64,000 nt of DNA from JAICSD01 sp963836665 (GTDB taxonomy: Bacteria; Acidobacteriota; Vicinamibacteria; Vicinamibacterales; 2-12-FULL-66-21), in assembly GCA_963836665.1 (NCBI GenBank), contig CAWIKL010000005.1, positions 1 to 64,000 of the forward strand. Reading direction: 5' to 3'. The position numbers and the translations under genes are program-made. Under the pieces are notes generated by a model. It was not told the DNA's origin, searched no databases, and saw only the letters and a list, made by a program, of their open reading frames with translations. This document shows, in pieces, positions 10,165-18,332 of the stretch. Numbering within the stretch: position 1 is the stretch's first letter; every line of letters starts with the position of its first letter.

Positions 10165-10641
10165 TCAGCCTCGTCGTGCGGCCTCGATGGTGGCGACGTC
10201 GATCTTCTTCATCGGCATCATCGCCGCGAAGGCCCGCTTCGCCTCACCACTCCCAGCCGCGAGCGCCTCGGTGAGCGCGCGAGGGGTGATCTGCCAGGAG
10301 AGACCCCAGCGGTCCTTACACCAGCCACACTGGCTCTCTTTGCCGCCGTTGCTGACGATCGCGTTCCAGTAGCGGTCCGTCTCTGCCTGATCGTCCGTCG
10401 CGATCTGGAAGGAAAAGGCCTCGCTGTGCTTGAACGTCGGGCCGCCATTGAGACCCAGACAGGGAATGCCCACCACGGTGAACTCCACCGTCAGGACATC
10501 GCCCTGCTTGCCGCCGGGATAGTCGGCGGGTGCCTTGTGAACTGCGATCACTTCACTATCCGGAAAGGTCGCAGCGTAGAAGCGCGCGGCCTCATGTGCG
10601 TCCTTGTCGAACCAGAGACAAATCGTGTTCTTTGGTTTCAT
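10165..10641 (-). CDS. VOC-superfamily protein, PhnB / 3-dmu-9_3-mt type (158 aa)
   Basis: The protein belongs to the PhnB-like branch of the vicinal oxygen chelate fold. It opens with KNTICLWFDKDAHEAARFY and carries the GLNGGPxF(K)HSEAFSF(Q) and NGGKESQCGWCKDRWGLSWQ signatures typical of this family. These proteins are often called 3-demethylubiquinone-9 3-methyltransferase-like by domain name, but they are not methyltransferases and the true substrate is unknown. The start is placed at the ATG at 10641, which has GGAG nine bases upstream; an in-frame ATG at 10656 would add five residues. It is complete and stands alone, divergently oriented from the outer-membrane receptor gene. Confidence 0.84.
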   Translation of the reverse strand: MKPKNTICLWFDKDAHEAARFYAATFPDSEVIAVHKAPADYPGGKQGDVLTVEFTVVGIPCLGLNGGPTFKHSEAFSFQIATDDQAETDRYWNAIVSNGGKESQCGWCKDRWGLSWQITPRALTEALAAGSGEAKRAFAAMMPMKKIDVATIEAARRG

Positions 10642-10843
10642 TATCCTGAGCTCCATTTTTACTCTGCTCTTACTCTGCGCTCGGCCCAGCCCTTAGCTTC
10701 CTCTACTTCATGTGTCCTGATCATGCTCATCATTCCTCAATACTTCTCAAAGGATCGTAGGAGCCAGTGCTATAACGCGGGCAACTGGCGGGGAGTTGTG
10801 CCCCCGTCTCGCTAACCCGGAGAGATGTGAAGGGGAGGGCTAC

Positions 10844-13800
10844 ATGCGCTTACAGACTTATGGCGCACTGCTCGCCTTGGCGCTGGCGGCGATGCCGGCA
10901 GCGGCCCAGGAGCAACGCGGCTCGATTGGAGGCGTGGTCAAGGACCAGTCCGGAGCCGTTCTACCCGGTGTCATGGTCGAAGCGACCGGCGGCCCCGGTG
11001 TCATGCTGACGGCGGCCACCGATTCCAGTGGTACCTATCGGTTCCCGTCGCTACTGCCTGGCACCTATGCCGTCTCGGCAACCCTCTCGGGATTCAAGGC
11101 CGAGAAAGTCCCGGACATTTCCGTCAACCTTGGCGACGTCAAGAAAGTCGACTTCACGCTTGGCGTGGCGACCGTTGCGGAATCCGTGCAGGTCACGGCG
11201 GAATCGCCGATCGTCGACGTCAAGAGCAGCACCAAGGCGACAGCGATCGGTGGCGATCGCGTCAACCTCTTGCCGCACAACCGCGACTTCACGTCGCTTG
11301 TCACGCAGGCGCCCGGCGCCAATCAGGAACCGAAGTCGGGCGGCATTTCGATTGACGGCGCCAGCGCGTCCGAGAATCGTTACGTCGTCGACGGCGTGGA
11401 GACGACGAACATCCTGAACGGCACGTCTGCGAAACCGGTCATCGTCGACTTCGTCGAACAGGTGCAGATCAAGTCGTCGGGCTATCCGGCTGAGTACGGC
11501 GGGTCGACCGGCGCGGTGGTCAGCGTCATCACCAAGAGCGGCACGAACCGCTACAGCGGCAACGCGCTGACCTACTGGCAGGGCAGCGGCCTTGTCGGTT
11601 CGTGCAACTCGCCGGACCTCTCCCCGCTCGACTCCAGAGGTGCGGTGACCGGGACAGCTCCCACGCCGGTCAAGATCAGCACGCCGACGCCGGTCTGCGG
11701 TGTGAACCCGGCGCTGCGGGCGACGTTTGCTAACGCCGCGGTCGCCGAGTACTGGACCTACCCGAAAGACGATCAGAACCGCTTCGAGCCGGGCGGCTCG
11801 GTTGGCGGTCCGATCGTCCTCAACAAAGCCTGGTTCTTCGCGGCCTATCAACCGACGACGCAGTCGACGGTGCGGTCAGCGAGCGCGGCGACGAGCGGCA
11901 ACGCCTCCGGCATCGCGCACTCCAACACGCAGAACTTCCAGCAGCAGTACCTCACGGCCGATCAGACCATGCAGCTCGGCGCGAAGCTGCGGACGCGCGT
12001 GGCGTTCAACAACAGCTGGGCCAAGACCAACGGCGCCCTGCCGGGCCAGACCGCCCAGGATGCGGCGACGACGAATTACGCGACCGGCACGGTCAACCCG
12101 AACTGGACGCTCTCGGGCCAGGCCGACTACACACTGCACCAGAATCTCCTGCTCGGCGCCCGCTTCGGCTACTTCCGGCAGAACACGCACTCGTTCGGCT
12201 TCCCGACCGACGCCAAGTACAGCTTCTCGCAGAGCAACGTCGGCTTGGCCGGCGTGCCCGCCGATTTCCAGCACCTGTCCGGTTACACCAACATCCCGTC
12301 CAACTCGTCGACGCAGTACGACCTCCTGCAGCGCAAGTTCTTCCAGGCCGATGCCACGTGGTTCACACGCGCCGCGGGAGAGCACGAGATCAAGGGCGGC
12401 GTGCAGTTCGACTTGCGCAGCGAGGACGTCAACAGCGGCCAGCAGGCCCAGAATCTCGCGTTCCAGTGGGGGCAGCAGGTGGCCCCCAACGACCCGACGG
12501 TGCCGCAGGGCGCCTACGGGTACTACACGATCAGCAGCAATGCCGTGGCGCCGCGCGAGGGCTCGATTACGATCGGCAACGAGCATTCGAACGTCGTCGG
12601 CCTCTTCCTGCAGGACACCTGGTCGATCGGCAGCCGGCTGACGGTGAGCCCGGGCATCCGCACCGAGCAGGAGAAGGTCCCGGCGTACACGGACGTGAAC
12701 AACCAGTACGGCGCCTACCCGATCCAGTTCGGGTTCGGCGACAAGATCGCGCCACGGCTGGGCGCGGCCTTCGACATGAAGGGGGACGGCCGCTGGAAGC
12801 TCTACGGCACGTGGGGCATCTTCTACGACATCTTCAAGCTGAACCTCGCGCAGGGGTCGTTCGGCGGCGCCAAATGGATTCAGTACACCTACACCCTCGA
12901 CACGCCGGACTTCACGTCGGTGAACGCAAATCAGAACTGTCCGCCCGCGTGCGGGGGAACATTCATCACCAGTGTCGACGAACGGCTGCCGTCACTGAGC
13001 TCGAGCGCCTGCCGGGGACCCTGTCTGGAGGGCAACCTCAAGCCGATGCGGTCGCAGGAAGCCAGCGTCGGCCTCGAGCACGAGCTCACGACGACGAGTT
13101 CGATCTCGGTGCGCTACGTCCACAAACAGCTCGACCGCGGGATCGAGGACACGGGGTCGATCGACACCTCGAACAACGAGTTGTATGTCATCGCCAACCC
13201 GGGCGAGGGGCTGACCGCGACCTTCACTCCGGTCCCGTGTTCGCAGCCCGGCATCACGCAGTGCGACGCGTATCAGGGCTCGAGCGGCGCCTACAGTCTG
13301 CCGAAGCCGAAACGCGAGTACGACGCCGGTGAATTCGGGTACACGAAGCGTTTTGCCCACCAGTGGAGCCTCTACACCAACTACACGTTGAGCCGACTCT
13401 ACGGCAACTACCCGGGCCTGTCCGAATCGGATGAGAACGGACGCACCTCGCCGAACACGGGCCGTCTCTACGATTACCCGATCGAGATGATGAACGGCCA
13501 GGGCCAGCCGCTCTACGGCGTGCTGCCGACCGACCGGACGCACCAGTTCAAGGCGCAGATGGTCTACCAATTCCCGTTCGGGACGACGCTCGGCCTCAAC
13601 GAGTTCGCGGCGAGCGGGATACCCATCGCGCGGTCGCTCTCCGTCCTTCCGAGCCACGGCTACCTGTTCTACTTCGACGGCCGCGACAGCGATGGGCGCT
13701 CGCCCGCGCTGTCGCAGACTGACCTGTACGTGCAGCACGAGTTCAAGCTCGGACACTCGGCGAAACGCGTGCAGGTGAGCATGAACATCCTGAACCTGCT

Positions 13801-14020
13801 CGATCAGCGCACGCCCATCAACTACGTGGCGTCCGTGCGCCGCGCGGGCACGACGCCGTCGATCGACGAGACTGCGTTCTACGCCGGACAGGTCAACGTC
13901 CAGAGCATCATCGATTCGCTCATCACGAGCGGCTCGATGTCGGTCAACCCGCAATTCCTGCTGCCGAGTTCCTTCCAGGATCCTCGGGCTATCCGGTTGG
14001 GCGCGAAGTTCACGTTCTAA
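10844..14020 (+). CDS. TonB-dependent outer-membrane receptor with N-terminal carboxypeptidase-regulatory-like domain (1058 aa)
   Basis: This is an Oar/SusC-like outer-membrane barrel of the type expanded in Acidobacteriota. A signal peptide (about residues 1-22, ending AAAQ) is followed by a CarboxypepD_reg-like beta-sandwich (about 25-110, GGVVKDQSGAVLPGV then LPGTYxVxAxLxGF), a plug domain (about 120-235, including the VDGVETTNIL box) and a beta-barrel ending in aromatic phenylalanine, as needed for BAM insertion. The start ATG at 10844 has an excellent Shine-Dalgarno (AGGGGAGGG, four to five bases upstream); the longer in-frame extension upstream would destroy the signal peptide. No TonB-box and no SusD-like partner are seen next to it, so the substrate (glycan, peptide or siderophore) is unknown. 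A strong hairpin follows the stop. Confidence 0.92.
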   Translation: MRLQTYGALLALALAAMPAAAQEQRGSIGGVVKDQSGAVLPGVMVEATGGPGVMLTAATDSSGTYRFPSLLPGTYAVSATLSGFKAEKVPDISVNLGDVKKVDFTLGVATVAESVQVTAESPIVDVKSSTKATAIGGDRVNLLPHNRDFTSLVTQAPGANQEPKSGGISIDGASASENRYVVDGVETTNILNGTSAKPVIVDFVEQVQIKSSGYPAEYGGSTGAVVSVITKSGTNRYSGNALTYWQGSGLVGSCNSPDLSPLDSRGAVTGTAPTPVKISTPTPVCGVNPALRATFANAAVAEYWTYPKDDQNRFEPGGSVGGPIVLNKAWFFAAYQPTTQSTVRSASAATSGNASGIAHSNTQNFQQQYLTADQTMQLGAKLRTRVAFNNSWAKTNGALPGQTAQDAATTNYATGTVNPNWTLSGQADYTLHQNLLLGARFGYFRQNTHSFGFPTDAKYSFSQSNVGLAGVPADFQHLSGYTNIPSNSSTQYDLLQRKFFQADATWFTRAAGEHEIKGGVQFDLRSEDVNSGQQAQNLAFQWGQQVAPNDPTVPQGAYGYYTISSNAVAPREGSITIGNEHSNVVGLFLQDTWSIGSRLTVSPGIRTEQEKVPAYTDVNNQYGAYPIQFGFGDKIAPRLGAAFDMKGDGRWKLYGTWGIFYDIFKLNLAQGSFGGAKWIQYTYTLDTPDFTSVNANQNCPPACGGTFITSVDERLPSLSSSACRGPCLEGNLKPMRSQEASVGLEHELTTTSSISVRYVHKQLDRGIEDTGSIDTSNNELYVIANPGEGLTATFTPVPCSQPGITQCDAYQGSSGAYSLPKPKREYDAGEFGYTKRFAHQWSLYTNYTLSRLYGNYPGLSESDENGRTSPNTGRLYDYPIEMMNGQGQPLYGVLPTDRTHQFKAQMVYQFPFGTTLGLNEFAASGIPIARSLSVLPSHGYLFYFDGRDSDGRSPALSQTDLYVQHEFKLGHSAKRVQVSMNILNLLDQRTPINYVASVRRAGTTPSIDETAFYAGQVNVQSIIDSLITSGSMSVNPQFLLPSSFQDPRAIRLGAKFTF

Positions 14021-14041
14021 GCACCGCTTCTCATCGATACC

Positions 14042-14079
14042 AACCGCCCCGCGGACCACAGGGTCCACGGGGCGTGGTT
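14042..14079 (+). terminator. Hairpin terminator after the receptor gene
   Basis: An AACC-GCCCCG-GGACC arm pairs with GGTCC-CGGGGC-GGTT across a four-base loop, with one internal mismatch and a two-base bulge. It lies 21 bases after the receptor stop. There is no long T tract, which is common in high-GC genomes, so termination efficiency is uncertain. Confidence 0.55.
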
Positions 14080-14112
14080 CGTCTTCACAGGCGACTTCTA
14101 GCGGCGAATTGA

Positions 14113-14224
14113 AGAGTGACGTGTCGGGAGGCCACGTGCGCCTCCCGTCGGGGGGATGGGGTGATGTCGCGCTGCAGAGTGCCGCGCGAGCGAGGCACTC
14201 CAATCGAGAGCAAGCGCGATGCCA
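14113..14224 (+). repeat. Dispersed ~112-bp hairpin element, copy 2
   Basis: This is the better-structured copy of the element at 1329-1438. It contains a GGGAGGC/GCCTCCC stem, the run GGGGGGATGGGGTGATG, then a second perfect stem GAGTGCC/GGCACTC that closes a loop containing CGCGAGCGA, and finally GCAAGCG..GATGCCA. In copy 1 the second stem has different bases but can still partly pair around the same loop, which suggests RNA structure. It sits between the receptor terminator and a small conserved ORF (start about 14282), so it could be a 5' leader element there; in copy 1 no such gene follows. Confidence 0.5.
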
Positions 14225-14281
14225 TCCGTCGCCCTCCCCGGACGACTAAACCGGCGAACGCTTCGAGCCGATACCGGCGAC

Positions 14282-14506
14282 GTGGTGTTTTTCTTTCGCC
14301 GCGGCAGCGACAGCCTGAGCTGCGAAACGCGCCTGAACCCAGACGGCTCCGGAGTTCAGCTCGTCGTCACGCAAAACGCCCGCGAGCAGGTCGAGCAGTT
14401 CGAGACCGTCGCCGCCATGTTGGCGCGCGAGCACGAACTCCTCCAGGCGTGGCGCGCGCAGGGCTGGACGGACGTCGGGCCGCTTCCAGGACGCCGGCGG
14501 CTCTGA
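14282..14506 (+). CDS. Small conserved hypothetical protein (74 aa), paralogue of the 49.5-kb small ORF
   Basis: This short cytoplasmic-looking protein aligns with the product at 49508-49756: both open with a hydrophobic V(V/W)FF(F) turn, then a basic pair, a polar ..SLSCETR/ALRIETR.. strand, a V(x)QFE/IERF strand and a C-terminal helix with a tryptophan. On that basis the start is placed at GTG 14282 rather than the upstream ATG at 14219, which would add 21 residues and lies inside the repeat element. No Shine-Dalgarno is obvious. The pattern is a small alpha/beta protein of about 75-85 residues; no family function is known to me. It converges on the NAD(P)-binding protein gene. Confidence 0.5.
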   Translation: MVFFFRRGSDSLSCETRLNPDGSGVQLVVTQNAREQVEQFETVAAMLAREHELLQAWRAQGWTDVGPLPGRRRL

Positions 14507-14532
14507 GGGCTCTCCATCAACGGAGCACTGAC

Positions 14533-15204
14533 TCAAGAACTGACCAGGACACCTTTCCTCACGTAGGTCGTGTCGTCGATCTGGGTCAGCAGAAAGCTCG
14601 CCACATCGGCACGACTGATCCGGGGGAATCCACTGAGTGAGAGGCGTTCGCCCGCGCGACAGCGGCCGACCGCGGCACCATCGACCAATCCGGAGGGGTA
14701 GACGAGCGTCCAGTCAAGGCCGCTGTCACGGAGGGTCGCTTCACCGGATGCCTTGTCTCGATAGATATCCCGCAAGAGTAGACGCATGAAAAGGCGCGGG
14801 ACCAATGGCACGTCGCGGTGTGTGAGTCCCACTCCAAACGCGGAAGTGAAGATGAGCCGACGCACACCATGGTTCTCCATGGCACCCACGATGCGTGGCA
14901 TGGTCTGACTGATGAGGTCGCCCGACTTGAAAGACCGCCCGGCGCCCAGGGTGCTGATGACGGCGTCTTGATCGCGAACGGCGTCGGCAAGCGCCCGACT
15001 GTCGTCGGTGACGCTTCCGGCGAGGACTCGTAGGCGGTCGTTCGTAATCGTGAGTCGCTGCGGGCTTCGGACGAAAGCCGTGACCTCGTGACCGCGCTGC
15101 AGGGCCTGCGAGATGACCTGCTGCCCCGTTCCCCCCGTGCCGCCCAATACCAGGAGTCGTCTTCGCGACGGCGATGCACTGCGTCGGTCGCCAACGGGAA
15201 TCAT
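14533..15204 (-). CDS. NAD(P)-binding NmrA/atypical SDR protein (223 aa)
   Basis: This cytosolic Rossmann-fold protein has the nucleotide-binding loop LVLGGTGGTGQQV near residues 18-30, then VTAFVRSPQRL, and a DAVISTLGAG strand-turn, as in the NmrA / NAD(P)H-binding (PF13460-type) atypical short-chain dehydrogenases. The expected region around TSAFGVG and DWTLVYPSGLVDG is present, while the classical YxxxK catalytic pair is not obvious. The ATG at 15204 overlaps the stop of the upstream SnoaL-like gene by four bases (ATGA), so translation is probably coupled. The longer ORF upstream is out-of-family sequence and was not used. The pair is divergent from a TetR regulator and is probably its target. 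The substrate is unknown; such proteins can be redox sensors or reductases. Confidence 0.85.
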   Translation of the reverse strand: MIPVGDRRSASPSRRRLLVLGGTGGTGQQVISQALQRGHEVTAFVRSPQRLTITNDRLRVLAGSVTDDSRALADAVRDQDAVISTLGAGRSFKSGDLISQTMPRIVGAMENHGVRRLIFTSAFGVGLTHRDVPLVPRLFMRLLLRDIYRDKASGEATLRDSGLDWTLVYPSGLVDGAAVGRCRAGERLSLSGFPRISRADVASFLLTQIDDTTYVRKGVLVSS

Positions 15205-15665
15205 GATCGTCCCGGCGACGCCGCCGGCGGCAGCGAGCCCGGAGTTGCGACCTGTCGACGAACCGCGGTGTCGACGTTGCCGCCGCCTTCCTGCACCGGC
15301 TCGAGATAGAAGCGCGCCCAGTCGAGCAATCCGCTGGCGACGCCAAAGATCACCACACCGCACATCACGTGCCCAGACCCATCCCGCCGAGTGCCGCGGT
15401 GTTCCCATTCGCTCCATACTTCGCTGCCGTTGATCGCCGAGCGCAGCACCGTCGCCGTGAGGTCGGGCACGGCGGTGAAGATCTGCTCCCAATTTCGGCG
15501 GACCTGATCGCGGCCAGTGAAACTGCGCTCAGGGTGAGCGGGCGTGTCGTTCCGGTAGTCCGGCGCGAAGCACGCCACCACCGCGTCCACGTCATGCGCG
15601 TTGGTGGCGCGTTCCAGTCGCGCGAGCACACCGGCTACGTCATCGCTCGTGTCGTGATTCCTCAT
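15201..15665 (-). CDS. SnoaL/NTF2-like (ester cyclase-like) protein (154 aa)
   Basis: A single SnoaL/NTF2-like cone-barrel fold is indicated by the N-terminal helix with RLERATNAHDVDAVVACFAPDY, the DQVRRNWEQIFTAVPDL segment, and the strand series VWSEWEHRGTRRDG..GVVIFGV..ARFYLEPV. Such proteins are polyketide cyclases, isomerases or small-molecule binders; function here is not deducible. The start at 15665 is chosen because GGAGG lies eight bases upstream (inside a possible alternative ATG at 15680). It is the first gene of a two-gene operon with the NAD(P)-binding protein (ATGA overlap) and is divergent from a TetR gene with only 57 bases between, which suggests local control. Confidence 0.82.
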   Translation of the reverse strand: MRNHDTSDDVAGVLARLERATNAHDVDAVVACFAPDYRNDTPAHPERSFTGRDQVRRNWEQIFTAVPDLTATVLRSAINGSEVWSEWEHRGTRRDGSGHVMCGVVIFGVASGLLDWARFYLEPVQEGGGNVDTAVRRQVATPGSLPPAASPGRS

Positions 15666-15686
15666 CAGACCGACCTCCATAATTGA

Positions 15687-15717
15687 TACAGCAATACTGT
15701 AATTAAATGTATACTGT
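15687..15717. promoter_or_regulatory. Candidate TetR operator in a divergent intergenic region
   Basis: The 57-base gap between the divergent SnoaL-like and TetR genes is AT-rich against its surroundings. It holds a 15-base inverted repeat (TACAG-caata-CTGTA, 15687-15701) and a further ACTGT half-site 17 bases on (15713). This is the usual place for an autoregulatory TetR operator covering both promoters. It is a pattern-based prediction only. Confidence 0.4.
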
Positions 15718-15722
15718 GCTTC

Positions 15723-16367
15723 ATGGCCGCGGAAGTCAAGCGCGCTCGACGATACGACTCCGCTCGACGTCAGGAGGCCGCGCGACAGCGGCGCGTCGCC
15801 GTCGTCGAGACGGCGAGCCGCCTCTTCTTGAGCGAAGGGTTCGCTGGGACCACCATCGCGAGGATCGCCCAGGACGCCGGTGTATCGGAAGAGATGGTCT
15901 ACAAGTCGTTCGGCAACAAGATCGCGCTCGTGCGGGCGATCCGAGACCAGGCCCTGTTTGGCGCCGGTCCGGTGCACGCCGAGCACAGGTCCGACAAGAT
16001 GCAGGCGAGTGAGGACGACCCGCACGTCATCATCCGAGGATGGAGTGTTCTGACGACAGAGGTCATGCCGAGGGTGGCGCCGGTGCTATTGCTGGTACGT
16101 GAAGCCGCAGCGAGTGAACGGGAATTGGCGAGATTGCAGGAAGAAATGGACGCGGCCAGGCTGACGCGCATGACGCACAACGCCCGGACGCTCCTGAAAG
16201 GACACCATCTGCGACCGGGCATCACGCTCGATGCCGCCACGGACGTGTTGTGGGCCTACAGCTCGCCGGAGCTCTACGAGCTGCTCGTCCTCCGGCGGGG
16301 CTGGTCCCTGGAACGGTACGGCCGTTTCATCGCCGACGCGATGATCGCTGCGCTGCTGTCCTCTTGA
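15723..16367 (+). CDS. TetR/AcrR family transcriptional regulator (214 aa)
   Basis: An N-terminal helix-turn-helix of the TetR type is clear at residues 20-70: the first helix (AVVETASRLFLSEGF) is followed by AGTTIARIAQDAGVSEEMVYKSFGNKIALVRAI. The C-terminal helical ligand domain (about 95-210) ends in LERYGRFIADAMIAALL, typical of the regulators of small efflux or detoxification operons. The length is normal. The ATG at 15723 lies directly beyond an operator-like inverted repeat. Divergent position suggests that it represses the SnoaL/NAD(P)-binding pair and itself. The ligand is unknown. Confidence 0.9.
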   Translation: MAAEVKRARRYDSARRQEAARQRRVAVVETASRLFLSEGFAGTTIARIAQDAGVSEEMVYKSFGNKIALVRAIRDQALFGAGPVHAEHRSDKMQASEDDPHVIIRGWSVLTTEVMPRVAPVLLLVREAAASERELARLQEEMDAARLTRMTHNARTLLKGHHLRPGITLDAATDVLWAYSSPELYELLVLRRGWSLERYGRFIADAMIAALLSS

Positions 16368-16554
16368 GCCATGCGCGCCGGCCCCAATTAGAGTTGGCCG
16401 CCATCCGCAATGTATGATATAGTCGTCAGCCTCTCGTTCACTGTACGTAAGCCTGCCAGCGTTTATCCAGCGCGCGACCGGCACCAGCAGCGTTGGACAT
16501 CACCAATTCCTCCTGCTAATACGTCCGATTCGCTGGGTTCGAAGGACATCACAC

Positions 16555-16761
16555 ATGGCAGCCATGAACGGCACGATCAAGCGCCTCGTTTCGGACAAGG
16601 GTTTCGGCTTCATCCTGGCGGGTGACGGCAACGAATACTTCTTCCACAACTCCGCCTGCACCGGTGCACGGTTCGACGAGCTGCGCGAAGGACAGGCAGT
16701 TACCTTCGAGCGCGGCCAGGGTCCCAAGGGCCCCCGCGGCGAGAACGTGCGCCTCGCGTAA
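16555..16761 (+). CDS. Cold-shock domain protein (CspA family, 68 aa)
   Basis: This is a single cold-shock OB-fold that binds single-stranded RNA and DNA. It shows RNP1 as KGFGFI (residues 15-20) and RNP2 as YFFHNS (about 28-33), and it ends with the GPRGENVRL strand. Length is standard. GAAGGA lies eight bases before the ATG. The 187 bases upstream hold no gene, and the likely promoter (a TATGAT box at 16413) would leave a leader of over 100 bases, as is usual for cold-shock mRNAs whose leader acts as a thermosensor; no cold-box consensus could be identified by eye. The first residues MAAMNGTIKRL include a second possible ATG at residue 4. Confidence 0.95.
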   Translation: MAAMNGTIKRLVSDKGFGFILAGDGNEYFFHNSACTGARFDELREGQAVTFERGQGPKGPRGENVRLA

Positions 16762-16775
16762 TTGCTCGCTCTCGG

Positions 16776-16792
16776 TCGCCGGAGAACGGCGA
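16776..16792 (+). terminator. Small hairpin after the cold-shock gene
   Basis: TCGCCG and CGGCGA pair across a five-base loop 15 bases after the stop codon. The stem is only six pairs and no T run follows, so this is a weak candidate. Confidence 0.32.
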
Positions 16793-16876
16793 TGACCACC
16801 GCACTCGTGCGCGAGGTGATCGTCGATCGCCGGCGATCTGCCGCCCGGCCCCGTCAAAGCTCCGTCGAAGCCCCCT

Positions 16877-18250
16877 TCAGAGCAGTGTCCCGCGAAGGAT
16901 GACCAGCCCGACGGAGAAATAGATGATCAGCCCGGTGACGTCGACCAGGGTCGCAACGAACGGCGCCGACGACGTCGCCGGGTCGAACCCCATCCGCCGC
17001 AGGATGAAGGGCAGAACCGAGCCCACGAGCGACCCCCACAGCACCACGCCGACGAGCGCGAAGGCAACGGTCAGGGCGACCAGGAGCCAGTGCGGACCGT
17101 AGAGGTGTGAGAACGCCGACCAGATCGCAATGCGCGCGAAGCCGATCGCCCCGAGGATGACGCCGAGCGCGAGTCCCGCGAACAGTTCCCGGCGAAGCAC
17201 GCGGAAGAGATCGGGAAGCTGCAGCTCCCCGACGGCCAGCGCGCGAATCACCAGCGTCGAGGCCTGCGAGCCTGAGTTGCCGCCGCTGGAAATGATCAGC
17301 GGCACGAAGAGCGCCAGGACAACCGCCTTGGCGATCTCCTTCTCGAAGAATCCCATCGCGGTGGCCGTCAGCATCTCTCCGAGAAACAGGAACACCAGCC
17401 AGCCGGCGCGCTTGCGAACCATGCGCAACGGCGAGATGGCGAGGTACGGCTCACCGAGGGCTTCCGATCCGCCGATCTGCTGGATGGCGCGCGTCGCTTC
17501 TTCTTCCGCAACGTCGAGCACATCGTCGATCGTGACGACGCCGATCAAGACACCCGCGGTGTCGGTCACGGGCAGCGCGCTGCGATCCTCTCGACGGAAC
17601 ACCTCGACCGCCGACCCCTGCGTGTCGGTCGCTTTCAGCGCGACGTAGCGGCGATCCATGAGGTCCGCCACTCGCGCACTCGTCGGTGCGACCAGGAAAT
17701 CGCGGGTGCGGATGTCGTCGATCAGGCAGCCTGCGTCGTCGACGACATAAAGCACGTTGAGCGTCTCGCTGTTGTGGCCTCGCTCCCGGATGTAGTCGAG
17801 CACCTGCTGTACCGCCCAGTCTTCCCGGACGGCGATGTAGTGCGGGGTCATCAGCCGGCCGACCGTCCCGGGCGCGTAGCCGAGAAGCGTGACGGCCTCT
17901 TCGCGCTCGTCAGGGGTCAACAGGGCCAGCAGCTGCTTTGTGGCGTTGGCCGGCAGCTCGCTGAGGAACCATGTCCGGTCGTCAGGAGCCATGTCGTTGA
18001 GCAGGTCCGCGACCTCCTCCTGGCCCATCGCCTTGACCAGTGCCCGCTGCGTGGCCGGCGGCATGTACTCGAAGACCGCCGCGGCGAGGCGCCTCGGCAG
18101 GATGCGAAACGCAATGACTTGGTCTTCCGCCGCGAGTTCGGCGATCGCTTCCGCCACCTCGCGCGGGCGCCAGCGAACCAGTTCTTCACGCAGGGCCGCG
18201 AAGTCGCCGCTTCGGATGAGAGGCACCAGATTAAGGGTCGTGTTGGTCAT
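16877..18250 (-). CDS. mgtE: Magnesium transporter MgtE (457 aa)
   Basis: The domain order is that of MgtE: an N-terminal superhelical domain (about residues 1-130, with repeats of ..LAAEDQVIAFRILPRRLAA..), two CBS domains (about 135-255, with TPHYIAVREDW and VTIDDVLDVAEEEA), a plug helix, and five C-terminal membrane segments from about residue 280. The pore signatures SSGGNSGSQAST and the DPATSSAPFVATLVDVTGL motif are intact, as is the acidic selectivity region. It acts as an inner-membrane homodimeric Mg2+ channel gated by intracellular magnesium through the N and CBS domains. The start ATG at 18250 is followed by a normal N-terminus. It is divergent from a VWA-protein gene with an 82-base shared promoter region (a TATTAT box at 18268). 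Confidence 0.94.
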   Translation of the reverse strand: MTNTTLNLVPLIRSGDFAALREELVRWRPREVAEAIAELAAEDQVIAFRILPRRLAAAVFEYMPPATQRALVKAMGQEEVADLLNDMAPDDRTWFLSELPANATKQLLALLTPDEREEAVTLLGYAPGTVGRLMTPHYIAVREDWAVQQVLDYIRERGHNSETLNVLYVVDDAGCLIDDIRTRDFLVAPTSARVADLMDRRYVALKATDTQGSAVEVFRREDRSALPVTDTAGVLIGVVTIDDVLDVAEEEATRAIQQIGGSEALGEPYLAISPLRMVRKRAGWLVFLFLGEMLTATAMGFFEKEIAKAVVLALFVPLIISSGGNSGSQASTLVIRALAVGELQLPDLFRVLRRELFAGLALGVILGAIGFARIAIWSAFSHLYGPHWLLVALTVAFALVGVVLWGSLVGSVLPFILRRMGFDPATSSAPFVATLVDVTGLIIYFSVGLVILRGTLL

Positions 18251-18332
18251 GGTTCGTCACACTGTGCTATTATGGGGACGCTCCCAACAATTTGCTGCAC
18301 GAGGCGGCGCGCGCGCGCCGGGGGGAAGAACT

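Noticed and set aside
16825..16838. Perfect 14-base palindrome GATCGCCGGCGATC
   Set aside because: Such palindromes are common by chance in GC-rich DNA, and it has no partner or clear role here.
17889..18332. Long 5' extension of the first VWA ORF (148 residues)
   Set aside because: It is antisense to mgtE, and the signal peptide at ATG 18333 follows a good ribosome binding site.
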